The position numbers and the translations under genes are program-made. From the IMG/VR virus record IMGVR_UViG_3300046787_000286, positions 142,060 to 206,059 of that record: a stretch of 64,000 nt of DNA; one strand, 5' to 3'. This document shows positions 23,341 through 31,509 of the stretch, in pieces. Source of the DNA: a virus. A model generated the notes under the pieces. It saw nothing but the letters and a program-made list of their open reading frames with translations. It was not told the origin of the DNA and did no database searches. Every line of letters starts with the position of its first letter. Position 1 is the first letter of the stretch.

Positions 23341-23913
23341 TTATGCTCCGTAAAAAATGTGACGACCAATTTTATCAATCTTGGGCTTTTTCCAACCTGG
23401 ACTGACATAATCCGCATGGTAAAATAATGCTTCTTTAAGTCCCGGCAGTCGGAAGTTTTCTAGCAAAACTTTTTTAGCCACTTCCTCAGACTCTCGCCAT
23501 AGTGGTGTATGCACTGGACGAACTTTATGTGTAGTTTCGCATACCCAGCTAAACTGACAGATCAGTTTTTCATATATAACATTCTTTTGATAAACAACTC
23601 CGCACACTGAATCAGCAAAGCGGCCGGATTCAACTCGGTTCATTGTTACCTGGGCTACAGCTACTTTGCCTTCGAATGATTCCGATGCAGCTTCCCAATA
23701 AATGTTTCGTGTCAAGCAATCAAGTTGCTTGATTTTCTCTGTTGTACTGACATAACCCGCGGGCATGCTTTCGATGTCAGAACGAAGATCGTTGAGTTTG
23801 TGGTTACTAACAGCAATAACTGCTAGTGCCACTAACCAAAGTCCGGCAGCTTTTAATGCTCGCGAACTCCACGTTGTAATTTGATTATTAATGTAGTTTA
23901 CTTGTGCTTTCAT
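23341..23913 (-). CDS. SleB-type cell-wall hydrolase, probable endolysin
   Basis: 190 residues. A hydrophobic N-terminal segment (ALKAAGLWLVALAVIAVS, ~20-37) is a signal anchor. The hydrolase_2 domain follows: CLTRNIYWEAASES with the catalytic Glu, VAVAQVTMNRVESGRF, then CQFSWVC. SleB-family enzymes cut the glycan backbone of peptidoglycan as lytic transglycosylases. The anchor suggests a SAR-type or membrane-tethered endolysin exported by Sec. Several Cys residues in the domain could provide thiol control. Paired with the putative holin. Confidence 0.82.
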   Translation of the reverse strand: MKAQVNYINNQITTWSSRALKAAGLWLVALAVIAVSNHKLNDLRSDIESMPAGYVSTTEKIKQLDCLTRNIYWEAASESFEGKVAVAQVTMNRVESGRFADSVCGVVYQKNVIYEKLICQFSWVCETTHKVRPVHTPLWRESEEVAKKVLLENFRLPGLKEALFYHADYVSPGWKKPKIDKIGRHIFYGA

Positions 23914-23941
23914 GGTAGTTTTACTTACTCAATTGGACTAC

Positions 23942-23962
23942 GAACCAGTGAGTTACTGGTTC
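23942..23962. repeat. 8-bp inverted repeat between endolysin and upstream gene
   Basis: GAACCAGT-GAGTT-ACTGGTTC, a perfect stem. There is no T-run after it on the minus strand, so a processing site or operator is as likely as a terminator. Confidence 0.6.
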
Positions 23963-23993
23963 AAACGAATGCTTTTTGTCGTTATGTTAGCCG

Positions 23994-24386
23994 TTAACGG
24001 TTATCTTTGTCTTGAGCTTGAAGTTTGTTCCAAGTTTCAAGTTTATCCTTGATTCGTTGTTCCAACTCACGATATTGGTTGCCCAACTCCCGGAGTTCTT
24101 CCCACTCAGATTCAAGTTTGTGATTTACCGTTAAGAGATTGATGCGCTCTTCGATGCGCTTTAACATTGTTACAAGGCTCTCGCCGTTGATCTCAATGTC
24201 GGCACCCTCGCCCTGCAAACTTATTTTACCTGATGGATTTACATTGAGTGGCGAGCTAATTCTATAGTCGACTCCAGAGGTAACCCAAGGCGATGCCATT
24301 GTGTATGATGTGCTTGACGCAGAACCTATTGTTAGATTAGCGTCAAGACTTGAGAGCGATACTGTTGGTGATACAGTATAAGTCAT
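23994..24386 (-). CDS. Conserved phage protein, probable structural
   Basis: 130 residues. The Ser/Thr-rich first half ends with KISLQGEGADIEINGESLVT, after which a coiled coil begins (MLKRIEERINLL onward). I recall the same two-part layout in T4-like phages of aquatic bacteria. The layout suggests a virion or assembly protein, but no role is known. Confidence 0.6.
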   Translation of the reverse strand: MTYTVSPTVSLSSLDANLTIGSASSTSYTMASPWVTSGVDYRISSPLNVNPSGKISLQGEGADIEINGESLVTMLKRIEERINLLTVNHKLESEWEELRELGNQYRELEQRIKDKLETWNKLQAQDKDNR

Positions 24387-24587
24387 TTACTTTGCAGCCA
24401 ATGCCTCTTTTTCAGCAGTGATTTCTTTGCGGCGTTCTTTAATGCCCTTGCTCATTTCTTGAAGAGCTTTGCGAGCGCGAGCTGCCGATGCCTTTACACC
24501 TTTTGCTGTAAACTTTTCGTTTTCGGCAATGTATGTTTCGTAAGCGGTAACAATTTGTTCGTGTTGTGTAGGTGTTGGTGATGTCAT
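24387..24587 (-). CDS. Small basic conserved phage protein
   Basis: 66 residues from MTSPTPTQHEQIV; the longer reading would start inside the leader. The C-terminal half is basic and helical (KGVKASAARARKALQEM, then KERRKEIT), like small histone-like or nucleoid-binding proteins. DNA binding is inferred from charge only. Driven by the promoter at 24614. Confidence 0.6.
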   Translation of the reverse strand: MTSPTPTQHEQIVTAYETYIAENEKFTAKGVKASAARARKALQEMSKGIKERRKEITAEKEALAAK

Positions 24588-24613
24588 AATATTCTCCTTG
24601 ATAGACAAAAGTA

Positions 24614-24641
24614 ATTATAACACTTTCCGCACACTTGTCAA
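24614..24641 (-). promoter_or_regulatory. Sigma70-type early promoter
   Basis: TTGACA, 16-base spacer, TATAAT on the minus strand, 20-base leader to the ATG at 24587. Confidence 0.75.
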
Positions 24642-24647
24642 ATTTCT

Positions 24648-24890
24648 TTAGTCCAGATAGATATGACGTCTGCTCCAGGTGTCCCAGATCGTGACGTTAC
24701 TCCAGCTTCCATTCCAAGTTACTTGAAAAAGATTTAGGCTGTTCTGACTATAAAGACTCATCTTGTTGTTGGCCAAATGAACGTCCTGCTTGTTCTTGGT
24801 TGCCCAATTTTTTAGTAGTGCGTTGGCTTGTGAGTCTCGAAGAATTATAATATACAGGGCTTCGCCTGACTTCGAATGGTATGTACTCAT
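24648..24890 (-). CDS. Small conserved phage protein
   Basis: 80 residues from MSTYHSKSGEALYIIIL. Strand-rich with several Trp (FQVTWNGSWSNVTIWDTW). It lies just after the terminator at 24935, so it may rely on readthrough or an unseen promoter. Unknown function. Confidence 0.5.
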   Translation of the reverse strand: MSTYHSKSGEALYIIILRDSQANALLKNWATKNKQDVHLANNKMSLYSQNSLNLFQVTWNGSWSNVTIWDTWSRRHIYLD

Positions 24891-24934
24891 TGTTTTTATT
24901 TTACTTAGCACACTCAATTAAAAAGGCCAAAAGA

Positions 24935-24954
24935 AAAGCGGCCGAAGCCGCTTT
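24935..24954 (-). terminator. Intrinsic terminator with UUCG loop
   Basis: Minus strand AAAGCGGC-TTCG-GCCGCTTT, then TTCTTTT and, further on, CCTTTTT. It follows the 24975-25319 gene. Confidence 0.85.
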
Positions 24955-24974
24955 GTAGAAGAAGCACAAGCTGA

Positions 24975-25319
24975 TTAGGCTTTTGCGGCCTCGAGCACTT
25001 GCTCGGCAGTAACTTCTTTCTTGGCAGGCTTGGATGCCTTGACCTTGACTTCGCCCTTCTTAGCGAGCTTGGCTTTTTCTGCCAACTTGTTGGCAACAGC
25101 AAAACCTGCATCACCTTCGGTGATACCTTGCTCTGTTAGATACTGGAGACATTCCAGCTTGGTCATTGCATGTGGCAACTCAACCAAGTTAATATCAGTG
25201 CAACCTGCTTTGTTGAGGATCTTAATACGAGCTACCAGGTCGTTTGCAAAACGTGCCTTAACGGTGCCATCGGAGTTTTTAGCGGTACCAGCCACGGTAA
25301 AAGTTTTTTCTGCTGTCAT
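24975..25319 (-). CDS. Conserved phage protein with Lys/Ala-rich tail
   Basis: 114 residues. A beta-start (KTFTVAGTAKNSDGTVKARF) leads to a helical core (LECLQYLTEQGITEGDAGFA) and a Lys/Ala-rich tail. Unknown; the basic tail may bind nucleic acid. It has its own promoter (25388) and terminator (24935), so it is monocistronic. Confidence 0.6.
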   Translation of the reverse strand: MTAEKTFTVAGTAKNSDGTVKARFANDLVARIKILNKAGCTDINLVELPHAMTKLECLQYLTEQGITEGDAGFAVANKLAEKAKLAKKGEVKVKASKPAKKEVTAEQVLEAAKA

Positions 25320-25387
25320 TTTGTGTTGCCTTAAAAGTTGATTTAGAGAGTTAAAAAATGTTTTGCATTACTGCTCAACATATCAAT

Positions 25388-25416
25388 ATTATAGCAAAAG
25401 ATGATATTTAGGTCAA
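25388..25416 (-). promoter_or_regulatory. Sigma70-type early promoter
   Basis: TTGACC, 17-base spacer ending TTTTGC, TATAAT; a ~60-base leader precedes the ATG at 25319. Confidence 0.85.
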
Positions 25417-25453
25417 CCATTTTCTGCAATAATTTTGATTTGGTTTGCCCGTT

Positions 25454-25582
25454 TTACTGGGCGAGTTCTTTGCTTTGCGTTTGGATCGTTTGGACACCTT
25501 TGTCCATAATGCGAGCAATTCCTGAGAAGCCCACGGTAGTGACTACTACACCTAAAACAAACCCAATAACTAGATTACGCAT
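25454..25582 (-). CDS. Small single-pass membrane protein
   Basis: 42 residues: MRNLVIGFVLGVVVTTVGFS forms one membrane helix with a Gly-rich face, followed by a short amphipathic helix ending SKELAQ. I recall similar 40-odd-residue proteins in other T4-like phages. Preceded by a clear promoter (25613) and a 24-base leader. Membrane protein of unknown role. Confidence 0.7.
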   Translation of the reverse strand: MRNLVIGFVLGVVVTTVGFSGIARIMDKGVQTIQTQSKELAQ

Positions 25583-25612
25583 TCGATTTCCTTTTGCAGT
25601 TTTGATAAGTTA

Positions 25613-25641
25613 ATTATACCAGATTTAGGGTTTTTCGTCAA
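25613..25641 (-). promoter_or_regulatory. Sigma70-type early promoter
   Basis: TTGACG, 17-base spacer, TATAAT; drives the 42-residue membrane protein. Confidence 0.8.
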
Positions 25642-25676
25642 CCGTTTTTGTATAGAAAAAAGTTAGTACTTAACAC

Positions 25677-27203
25677 TTACTTGTTGATCAGGTGTCGCAC
25701 AGCTTCTAATTCAGGAATGTAGTCACCAAGTTGACTGTTTCTGGCTGCGTCCAATTTATCATTGAATTCAAAAAACTTACGCAACTTCTCTACATCAAAG
25801 GTAGGATTTGTTTTGTAATACTCGTACATAGAATCAATTGCGCTCTTGTTAGATTTGCCATCGCTCATGTACATATTGGTTTTCATACACCTAGACAAAC
25901 TGTCTAACGCCATCTCAACATTGGGATGGATAAACGGGCTTTGATGTTCGACATAATTTATCTGTACGTACACCGAAGTGTCTGGCAATTCTCGATCTAA
26001 AAATTCATAAAGCAAATGTAAGTTCGTAACATTGTAAATTCCTGGAACACAGTTGATAGATATACGATGCCCATGGCTTTTTAATAATTTTATATTTTTA
26101 ATAATAGTATCAAAGTTACTGCCCCAACGCCAATAATCGTTCACACGCCCGTATCCGTCTAAACTTATGCTGAAATTTACTACAGAAAAGTGATTGCACA
26201 GATTTAAAAAGCGTTGACTAATTTTTTGTCCGTTTGTGCCAAACGTGAGTTCAAAATCTGTTTTGTTTGCTGCTATACATCTTTCCATGAAAGTGAGAAC
26301 TTCCGGGATAACAGTTGGATCGCCACCGGTCAAGTATATCCGTGACAATGGTGACAATGTATTGATGTCGATCCTATCAATATTGGAATATTGGTACTGC
26401 TCGGTATCATTTACCCACTTACTAAAAGTGATGTTGTGCTGTTTAAATTCAGCTTCAATCCGATGACTGTATGCTGGACGGCAACCTCTGCACATTAGAT
26501 TGCACTTGTTGCTCAGTCGCAATTCATATAGATAAGGATGAGTAATCTTGTCGAGATCCTCAAACGATTGGATGTTTAATTTATTAATCCAATCCCGAGT
26601 TTCAAATTGCCGATAGCTCTCAATACCTTTATCTTCGTATTCTTCGTAGCAAAACCCGCAGTGCTCAGGTATGCGTTCTCCTGCTAACATTTTTTGTCTA
26701 ATAGCCTGATAATCAGGATTGGTCTTCCAGTCAACAATTTTATCAGGGGTTGTTACATTTGCCCTGGCTCTGGGACAAAGGCGTGTGGTGCCATTTTCCT
26801 CAGTGAAATTTATCCATGGGTAAATGCAAAAACTTTTATTCTCGGTTGTTAGTTTGTCAATTGAGTGAGCAGCTAGCACATTGGCATTGTCTTTGTATAC
26901 TACATCATAGCCGCGTTGGTCAATCTCTTCCATGATCTTTATAGTACTCAACAATGGCTTCCAATTAGTCCATTGACTAATCGGCTGATCTAATAGAACA
27001 ATTTGATCAAAGTAATCAGCCAACTTGACTATAGCGCCAAACGGTATGTCTAAAACAGTAGTATGATAAAATCCATCATGGGCAGGCACAAAGTCTGCCT
27101 GACTAATAAGACCGTGATTAATTGTGTTATGCGTTGCGGCCAACACACTTACACGACGATCGGTATCTTCATCGTTGTTTCCTAAATATAAAACTTTGTT
27201 CAT
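25677..27203 (-). CDS. Radical SAM protein (SPASM/twitch-type)
   Basis: 508 residues. The [4Fe-4S] motif is CNLMCRGC (Cys234, Cys238, Cys241), preceded by ELRLSNK and followed by a typical YLTGGDPTV strand and SISLDGYG. An upstream Cys-rich region (CIYPWINF...RLCPRA...HCGFCYEEYED, residues 126-190) looks like an auxiliary-cluster domain placed N-terminally. The first 120 residues are a separate unknown domain. The substrate is unknown; relatives modify peptides or sugars. It is coupled to the 27203 gene by a one-base TAATG overlap. A second radical SAM gene lies at 51770. Confidence 0.82.
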   Translation of the reverse strand: MNKVLYLGNNDEDTDRRVSVLAATHNTINHGLISQADFVPAHDGFYHTTVLDIPFGAIVKLADYFDQIVLLDQPISQWTNWKPLLSTIKIMEEIDQRGYDVVYKDNANVLAAHSIDKLTTENKSFCIYPWINFTEENGTTRLCPRARANVTTPDKIVDWKTNPDYQAIRQKMLAGERIPEHCGFCYEEYEDKGIESYRQFETRDWINKLNIQSFEDLDKITHPYLYELRLSNKCNLMCRGCRPAYSHRIEAEFKQHNITFSKWVNDTEQYQYSNIDRIDINTLSPLSRIYLTGGDPTVIPEVLTFMERCIAANKTDFELTFGTNGQKISQRFLNLCNHFSVVNFSISLDGYGRVNDYWRWGSNFDTIIKNIKLLKSHGHRISINCVPGIYNVTNLHLLYEFLDRELPDTSVYVQINYVEHQSPFIHPNVEMALDSLSRCMKTNMYMSDGKSNKSAIDSMYEYYKTNPTFDVEKLRKFFEFNDKLDAARNSQLGDYIPELEAVRHLINK

Positions 27204-27982
27204 TAAATAATGCTTACGCGATTGAGTTGGGTTTTGCCATCTTTGTGAGATTTAACAGTTCCTATAACTGTATGTTTCGACCCATTTGATAGCTCTGGGC
27301 GATAACTGAAAAATACAGCATGGTTGTCAGGGGTGATTGCAGTTACAAAATTTACGTTCCAGTTTTTACTAAACACGGTTTGGATAACTTCGATATCCAG
27401 TTTAATTTTGTCGCCTATGTTGCTGATGTATTTACCTGTGGTCTCTGCAAGCCGGTCTTGAACAGTCTCGCGAGTTTTTGCTCTAAAGAAGGAGTTGGGC
27501 AAGGCAGCGATTACAGCAAGTTCGTAACGATGTCCCACTGAGTAGAATTTGTCCTTTACAGCAAGACATTTCTGTGCCGCTGAGTCAAATTCAGTGAGTT
27601 GGCTTTTAAGGGCACGGAACGTCAAGTCATTGTTTAGCCAGCGCCGAAGCTCTTCGCCGGTTTCAACATCGCCTACTGTGAGCCGGTCAGGATTTTGTAA
27701 AAACTCCAACATAACATCTCGATTTCGAAGTTGCACACTTAACACCCGCCCAGGATTTTCAGGATCTGCAATAGGTTTAGTTTCTTTTCGATATTCGCCG
27801 TTTACACGGTGCGCGGCACAGGCTGCGGCCCACACATCGCTTACAGAGTAGCCAACTTGATGTACAGGATGTGAGGTTTTACGGAAACCATAACGTTGTG
27901 GCTCCTCATCATAGTCATCGGCATGGCCCATGCGTCGAACTTCTTCGCTTGTCATATTTGATACGTCAACAAAACCAGGCAT
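27203..27982 (-). CDS. Conserved phage protein, possible nucleic-acid binding
   Basis: 259 residues. A helical N-terminal part and a beta-rich C-terminus (VNFVTAITPDNHAVFFSYR, then TVIGTVKSHKDGKTQLNRV), the latter resembling an OB-type or repair-associated strand set. Seen in many large phages without assigned role, as I recall. Between the 27992 gene and the radical SAM gene. Confidence 0.55.
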   Translation of the reverse strand: MPGFVDVSNMTSEEVRRMGHADDYDEEPQRYGFRKTSHPVHQVGYSVSDVWAAACAAHRVNGEYRKETKPIADPENPGRVLSVQLRNRDVMLEFLQNPDRLTVGDVETGEELRRWLNNDLTFRALKSQLTEFDSAAQKCLAVKDKFYSVGHRYELAVIAALPNSFFRAKTRETVQDRLAETTGKYISNIGDKIKLDIEVIQTVFSKNWNVNFVTAITPDNHAVFFSYRPELSNGSKHTVIGTVKSHKDGKTQLNRVSII

Positions 27983-27991
27983 AACGATTCC

Positions 27992-28345
27992 TTAGACCAG
28001 CACAGAGGACATGTTGCTGGAGTAGCTAGCAATGAAATTTTCGCCAACATCCAGGCTCACATAAGTGTCGCCTTGCATGCCTTGCTCAGAGTAGCCAACA
28101 TCGCTATCGTCAAGGCCCATGGCAGTCAACAATTCTTTCAAGTCTTTTTCAAATTGACGATCTGTATAAATCAATCCGTCTTTGTTTACGTCCCAAGACT
28201 TGGTGTCAAAGTAAACACGGAGTTCGCCAAAGTCTTGCTCGTCATTAACATACGCTAGGTTAATGCCAGTGACCTTAACGTCCTTGGCAACTTCTGACCA
28301 GTAGCCGCATCCGTTTGTGGACAAAATTGCAGTGACTTTACGCAT
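27992..28345 (-). CDS. Conserved phage protein
   Basis: 117 residues, alpha/beta (INLAYVNDEQDFGELRVYFD), acidic C-terminus. Unknown. First gene after the promoter at 28375. Confidence 0.55.
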   Translation of the reverse strand: MRKVTAILSTNGCGYWSEVAKDVKVTGINLAYVNDEQDFGELRVYFDTKSWDVNKDGLIYTDRQFEKDLKELLTAMGLDDSDVGYSEQGMQGDTYVSLDVGENFIASYSSNMSSVLV

Positions 28346-28374
28346 TCGAACTCCTTTTGTTTCTGTATGTGTAT

Positions 28375-28403
28375 ATTATAGCAAATTGGGCAATTCTGGT
28401 CAA
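28375..28403 (-). promoter_or_regulatory. Sigma70-type early promoter
   Basis: TTGACC, 17-base spacer ending TTTGC, TATAAT; abuts the terminator 28404-28434. Drives 27992 and probably 27203 and the radical SAM gene. Confidence 0.9.
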
Positions 28404-28434
28404 CCAAAAAAATACCCTGCCAACTAGCAGGGTT
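28404..28434 (-). terminator. Intrinsic terminator
   Basis: Minus strand CCCTGC-(6)-GCAGGG then TATTTTTTT. Ends the operon that starts at 31510. Confidence 0.85.
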
Positions 28435-28450
28435 TTGTAACACTTTGGGT

Positions 28451-28822
28451 TTAATCTGTAAACTGCTGATTTTGCAGTTGTTGCCCTAGACTCTTTTGGG
28501 TTTTGATGTTGGCGTTGTTGCCTGTGCCCGAGTCCTTGTGACTAAAAATACCATACAAATTAAACACAGTTGGATCTCTACCGCTGAGTGTGTAAAACAC
28601 CGAAAGGTCTTGTGTTAGGTGAGCATGCTTGATACCGGGCACAGCTCTACCTAATGGGCCAGCTGATACCATTTGAGTATCACTTTTGCCAAACTGCTGG
28701 ATTGGATTGTTAGTTTTAGTACCAACAAAATCTGCAAACTTTGCAGCCAGTCCCGGAACTGCCTGAGTCTTTTCAGCATAAGTTTTTTTAAACAACGGGC
28801 TCATCATGAACCGAACACTCAC
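28451..28822 (-). CDS. RelE/YafQ-like toxin candidate
   Basis: 123 residues from a GTG at 28822 that overlaps the upstream TGA; an ATG (MMSPLFKKTY) five codons later is an alternative. The C-terminal half has the RelE-fold order: GPLGRAVPGIKHAHLTQDLS, then VFYTLSGRDPTVFNLYGIFS and HKD, like the strand that carries catalytic His/Lys in YafQ-type mRNA interferases. A Lys-rich N-terminal helix precedes it. The 57-residue gene directly upstream could be its partner, though it does not resemble a known antitoxin. Last gene of the operon. Confidence 0.55.
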   Translation of the reverse strand: MSVRFMMSPLFKKTYAEKTQAVPGLAAKFADFVGTKTNNPIQQFGKSDTQMVSAGPLGRAVPGIKHAHLTQDLSVFYTLSGRDPTVFNLYGIFSHKDSGTGNNANIKTQKSLGQQLQNQQFTD

Positions 28823-28992
28823 TTTAGACTCTCCAGTAATTGTTCGCCTGTCATGGGCTCGCTCCATTCATTGGCTTGATGGGTGCGAACTACCTTAACT
28901 AAATCTTCAGTTAGGTAGCCGGTGTTGTTTTCAGCATCAATGCTTTCAAACAATGCTCGATCAGATGGTTGTTGGACTTCGTTAATACGCAT
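28819..28992 (-). CDS. 57-residue protein upstream of RelE-like gene
   Basis: A small gene starting MRINEVQQPSDRALFESI and ending MTGEQLLESLK. The N-terminus matches the MRxxEF/MKINEV leader seen in other proteins here (3907, 21179). The stop overlaps the GTG of the RelE-like gene (GTGA). It could be an antitoxin by position; sequence does not show a DNA-binding fold. Confidence 0.55.
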   Translation of the reverse strand: MRINEVQQPSDRALFESIDAENNTGYLTEDLVKVVRTHQANEWSEPMTGEQLLESLK

Positions 28993-28995
28993 CAG

Positions 28996-29397
28996 TTATT
29001 TACTCTTTTTGGCTGCTTTGTTTTCTGCGTCTGAGGACTTTAGCACACGCATCATTTCTGCTTGCTCAATTTCCTTTTTAACTTTGGCTTGGTATGCACG
29101 AACTTTAACTTCGCACTTTTCACGCTTGTTCTTGTCGGACACTTTGATCAAGAAGTCGTAGTCACGTGCCCACTTTACACCAGCCAGCCATTGCTGGAGC
29201 TCTGTAATAGAACCGTTGAACAACATAGCATCTCGTGCGTAGGCAGGCAGTTCTTCGTCCTGGGGGAACACAGCTACAGTATCGCCGAATTTGCCGTCGC
29301 CCCAGCTGCCATGCTTGTCGTAGCCCCAACGCATGCCCAAGTCATGCAGTTGCTTTTCCAAGGCTTGGATTTTGAGAATTAGTGCATATCCGCTCAC
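28996..29397 (-). CDS. Conserved phage protein
   Basis: 133 residues from a GTG at 29397 that overlaps the upstream TGA. WGYDKHGSWGDGKFGDTVAV and WLAGVKWARDYDFLIK are the conserved blocks; the C-terminus is a Lys/Glu-rich helix. Unknown. Part of the 31.5-28.4 kb early operon. Confidence 0.6.
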   Translation of the reverse strand: MSGYALILKIQALEKQLHDLGMRWGYDKHGSWGDGKFGDTVAVFPQDEELPAYARDAMLFNGSITELQQWLAGVKWARDYDFLIKVSDKNKREKCEVKVRAYQAKVKKEIEQAEMMRVLKSSDAENKAAKKSK

Positions 29398-29621
29398 GAC
29401 AACAAATCTTTCATAATATTGATCCCCTCTGGTGGCAAGTTAACCAGGAGATACATCATTTGCGATTCTTCAACAACCACTTCTTCGTCGGGCCCGTTGG
29501 GATTAGATGCAATCTTTTCGTTGATAAACTTTGCCTGTACACTTTCTTCACCAAAGAAGATGTTGCACAGTTTCAAGTAACTGCCCAGGGTAGAGGGCTG
29601 ACCGGTGCTGAGAGTAATCAT
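29394..29621 (-). CDS. Small conserved phage protein
   Basis: 75 residues, acidic, with a C-terminal helix (MMYLLVNLPPEGINIMKDLL). Unknown. Coupled to both neighbours. Confidence 0.55.
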   Translation of the reverse strand: MITLSTGQPSTLGSYLKLCNIFFGEESVQAKFINEKIASNPNGPDEEVVVEESQMMYLLVNLPPEGINIMKDLLS

Positions 29622-29929
29622 AATGTTTCCTTGTATTCAGGGTGAGAGGATTTGGCTTTTTCTGCACGCCAAGATTCTTGTTGTTCTTCATATTCACGAG
29701 TGGTACGAGCAATCGTTAGTTCCACCCAGAGCCATGTGCCAGATGCAACGATAAGCATCACTGCCAGGCTCTGCAAGAAAAAGTGAGCCATAAGGTACAC
29801 TACTGTGCCTAACACAGCAAGACCTACTACCGTTGCGGTTGCTACTTTGACTGCCATGATTGCAAAAAATACAATACCGTGCCCAATTTCTTTGAGTGCA
29901 AGTTTCAAATCCTGTTTGGTAAATGTCAT
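29618..29929 (-). CDS. Membrane protein, two to three helices
   Basis: 103 residues from the ATG at 29929 (ATGA overlap). Hydrophobic segments GIVFFAIMAVKVATATVVGL, VLGTVVYLMAHFFLQSLAVM and LIVASGTWLWVELTIA are followed by a charged cytoplasmic tail. Unknown role in the early operon. Confidence 0.6.
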   Translation of the reverse strand: MTFTKQDLKLALKEIGHGIVFFAIMAVKVATATVVGLAVLGTVVYLMAHFFLQSLAVMLIVASGTWLWVELTIARTTREYEEQQESWRAEKAKSSHPEYKETL

Positions 29930-30105
29930 TCTGTGTAGTCCTTTTTCAATGCTGTCCACGTTGCATTGTGCTGTTCTGCGATGTAATGTTGTGCCACTTT
30001 GAGCATAAACACAGCATGTTCATAACTTACTGGTATCACAACTTTATCGCCGCACTCGATTTCTTTAAGAAGCTCAAGACGTTCCCAATCAGTATGAGGG
30101 AGCAT
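29926..30105 (-). CDS. Small conserved phage protein
   Basis: 59 residues from MLPHTDWERLELL; the ATG overlaps the upstream TAA (TAATG). Unknown. Confidence 0.55.
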   Translation of the reverse strand: MLPHTDWERLELLKEIECGDKVVIPVSYEHAVFMLKVAQHYIAEQHNATWTALKKDYTE

Positions 30106-30341
30106 TATTTGCCCCACAACAGTAAAAAGCGCCAGATTACGATTTCATACATGGTCTGACCCTTCATGTTACGCACTTTACCAAAGTGCAAGTAGTCAGT
30201 CTTTTCATTTTCACGATCTGTAATATGCGTCCAACAATCGTTGGCCCAGTTTACTGAAAACAAGTAACCAAACAGGGTAAAGTACTTGGGTTCGTTAGGA
30301 CATGGATATGTTTTGAAATATTCTCTTGCTCGTTCACTCAT
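30105..30341 (-). CDS. Small conserved phage protein, aromatic-rich
   Basis: 78 residues, rich in Tyr, Phe and Trp (YFTLFGYLFSVNWANDCW). Unknown; coupled to both neighbours. Confidence 0.55.
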   Translation of the reverse strand: MSERAREYFKTYPCPNEPKYFTLFGYLFSVNWANDCWTHITDRENEKTDYLHFGKVRNMKGQTMYEIVIWRFLLLWGK

Positions 30342-30571
30342 TCTTCAACTCCGAAATGTTTTAAAATATCAATACCAGCCCAAGAGCGACCTGAATTGTA
30401 ATCTGAAGTATCACCATCTTCTTTTTGCACGGCGACTCGGAAACATTCTTTCACAATCAACTCGGCGAACTTTTCCATTAATTCGTGAAGTTGTTTGGCT
30501 TCTTCCATCTTAAATGTGTAGCCTATATCTTTATTAGCCTTATTAGCAAGGGATAGAATTTGTTCGTTCAT
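30338..30571 (-). CDS. Small protein, FGVEE-tail family
   Basis: 77 residues. The pattern MNEQILSLANKA, FAELIVKECFRVA and the C-terminal ILKHFGVEE are shared with the proteins at 59427 and 59642, so these three are paralogues. I recall this small family from other T4-like aquatic phages; function unknown. Confidence 0.65.
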   Translation of the reverse strand: MNEQILSLANKANKDIGYTFKMEEAKQLHELMEKFAELIVKECFRVAVQKEDGDTSDYNSGRSWAGIDILKHFGVEE

Positions 30572-30795
30572 TTTTGTTGCAGTAAAAAAGCAGTTAAATC
30601 CGGGCCTTCAACTTTTACAAGTTGCGAACCTTCTTGAAGCAGGGTTTGCCATTTGTGCTCTCCCCAGCGAATACGAGCTTTGCCCGACTCAGTGAATGCG
30701 TAGATCTTTGCCAGGCGGAGTCGGCGATAGTGTTGTTCCATAAACACCACATGGTCGTCAATTTCTAGCGGGCGGAGCAAATAGTCTTTGGTCAT
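30568..30795 (-). CDS. Small conserved phage protein
   Basis: 75 residues, basic and beta-type (AFTESGKARIRWGEHKWQ). Unknown. Coupled. Confidence 0.55.
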   Translation of the reverse strand: MTKDYLLRPLEIDDHVVFMEQHYRRLRLAKIYAFTESGKARIRWGEHKWQTLLQEGSQLVKVEGPDLTAFLLQQK

Positions 30796-31265
30796 TCTGC
30801 AGCCACCGACATTTCATTTTGCTCAATCACTTCGTCGGCAAGTGCTTCTGCCAACAGCACCAACTTGCCACCCAGCTTGTCATCGGAACCGTATGTAGTG
30901 CCCACATACCACTCACCGTCTTTCATGATGTAGTAATACTCGGCACCGCAGTCATCACATAGATTGATGAACTCTTCAAAAGTAGAAGTTGTTTTCCACT
31001 CAGTGCCAGTCTCGCCACGATCGCGACCGTAAAAAACACAGATGTCTTCTGCTGGCTTTTCAAATGAGTGCTCAACACCTTCTGCAACAAGCACATCAGG
31101 ACGCAGGCTACTCAAGTCACCTAGTGCCACAAGGAAGTTGGCTTTGGTGCTGTCGTAGTGCTCTAACAAGAGACGACCGTTAAAGTCCAAATAACCATCC
31201 CAGTGACAATAAACACTTTTGCAGTTGCTACCGTGCATAACGCCAATACGTGAACGAGTTCCCAT
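30792..31265 (-). CDS. MGTRSRIGV-type conserved phage protein
   Basis: 157 residues from MGTRSRIGVMHGSNCKSVYC at 31265 (a longer reading would run into the upstream gene); GGAG lies upstream. HWDGYLDFNGRLLLEHYDS is characteristic of a family found in many phages and plasmids. It has a two-part alpha/beta layout, and no function is known. Confidence 0.65.
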   Translation of the reverse strand: MGTRSRIGVMHGSNCKSVYCHWDGYLDFNGRLLLEHYDSTKANFLVALGDLSSLRPDVLVAEGVEHSFEKPAEDICVFYGRDRGETGTEWKTTSTFEEFINLCDDCGAEYYYIMKDGEWYVGTTYGSDDKLGGKLVLLAEALADEVIEQNEMSVAAE

Positions 31266-31275
31266 GTTTTTCTCC

Positions 31276-31479
31276 TTAAGCAGTAAAGTCGTAAGCAAAT
31301 TCGTCGCCCACTTTGCTTGGGCTAACTTTGAAGTCGTATTCTTTGCAGAGCATAGAGAACACTCGGCGAGCTTGTTTTTCTTCCGCCTGGACAAACAATG
31401 TACCTTGGAAGAAATATGCTTGTGTGCCAGTTTTAAGAACAGTTGCAACCTTGTCGAGCACTACTTTTTCAAACGCCAT
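31276..31479 (-). CDS. Small conserved phage protein
   Basis: 67 residues from MAFEKVVLDKVATVLKTG. The start is taken at 31479 because the sequence upstream is promoter and leader (AAGGAG just before). Unknown function. First gene of the 31.5-28.4 kb operon. Confidence 0.6.
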   Translation of the reverse strand: MAFEKVVLDKVATVLKTGTQAYFFQGTLFVQAEEKQARRVFSMLCKEYDFKVSPSKVGDEFAYDFTA

Positions 31480-31509
31480 TTCAAACTCCTTTTGTTTCTT
31501 TATGTGTAT

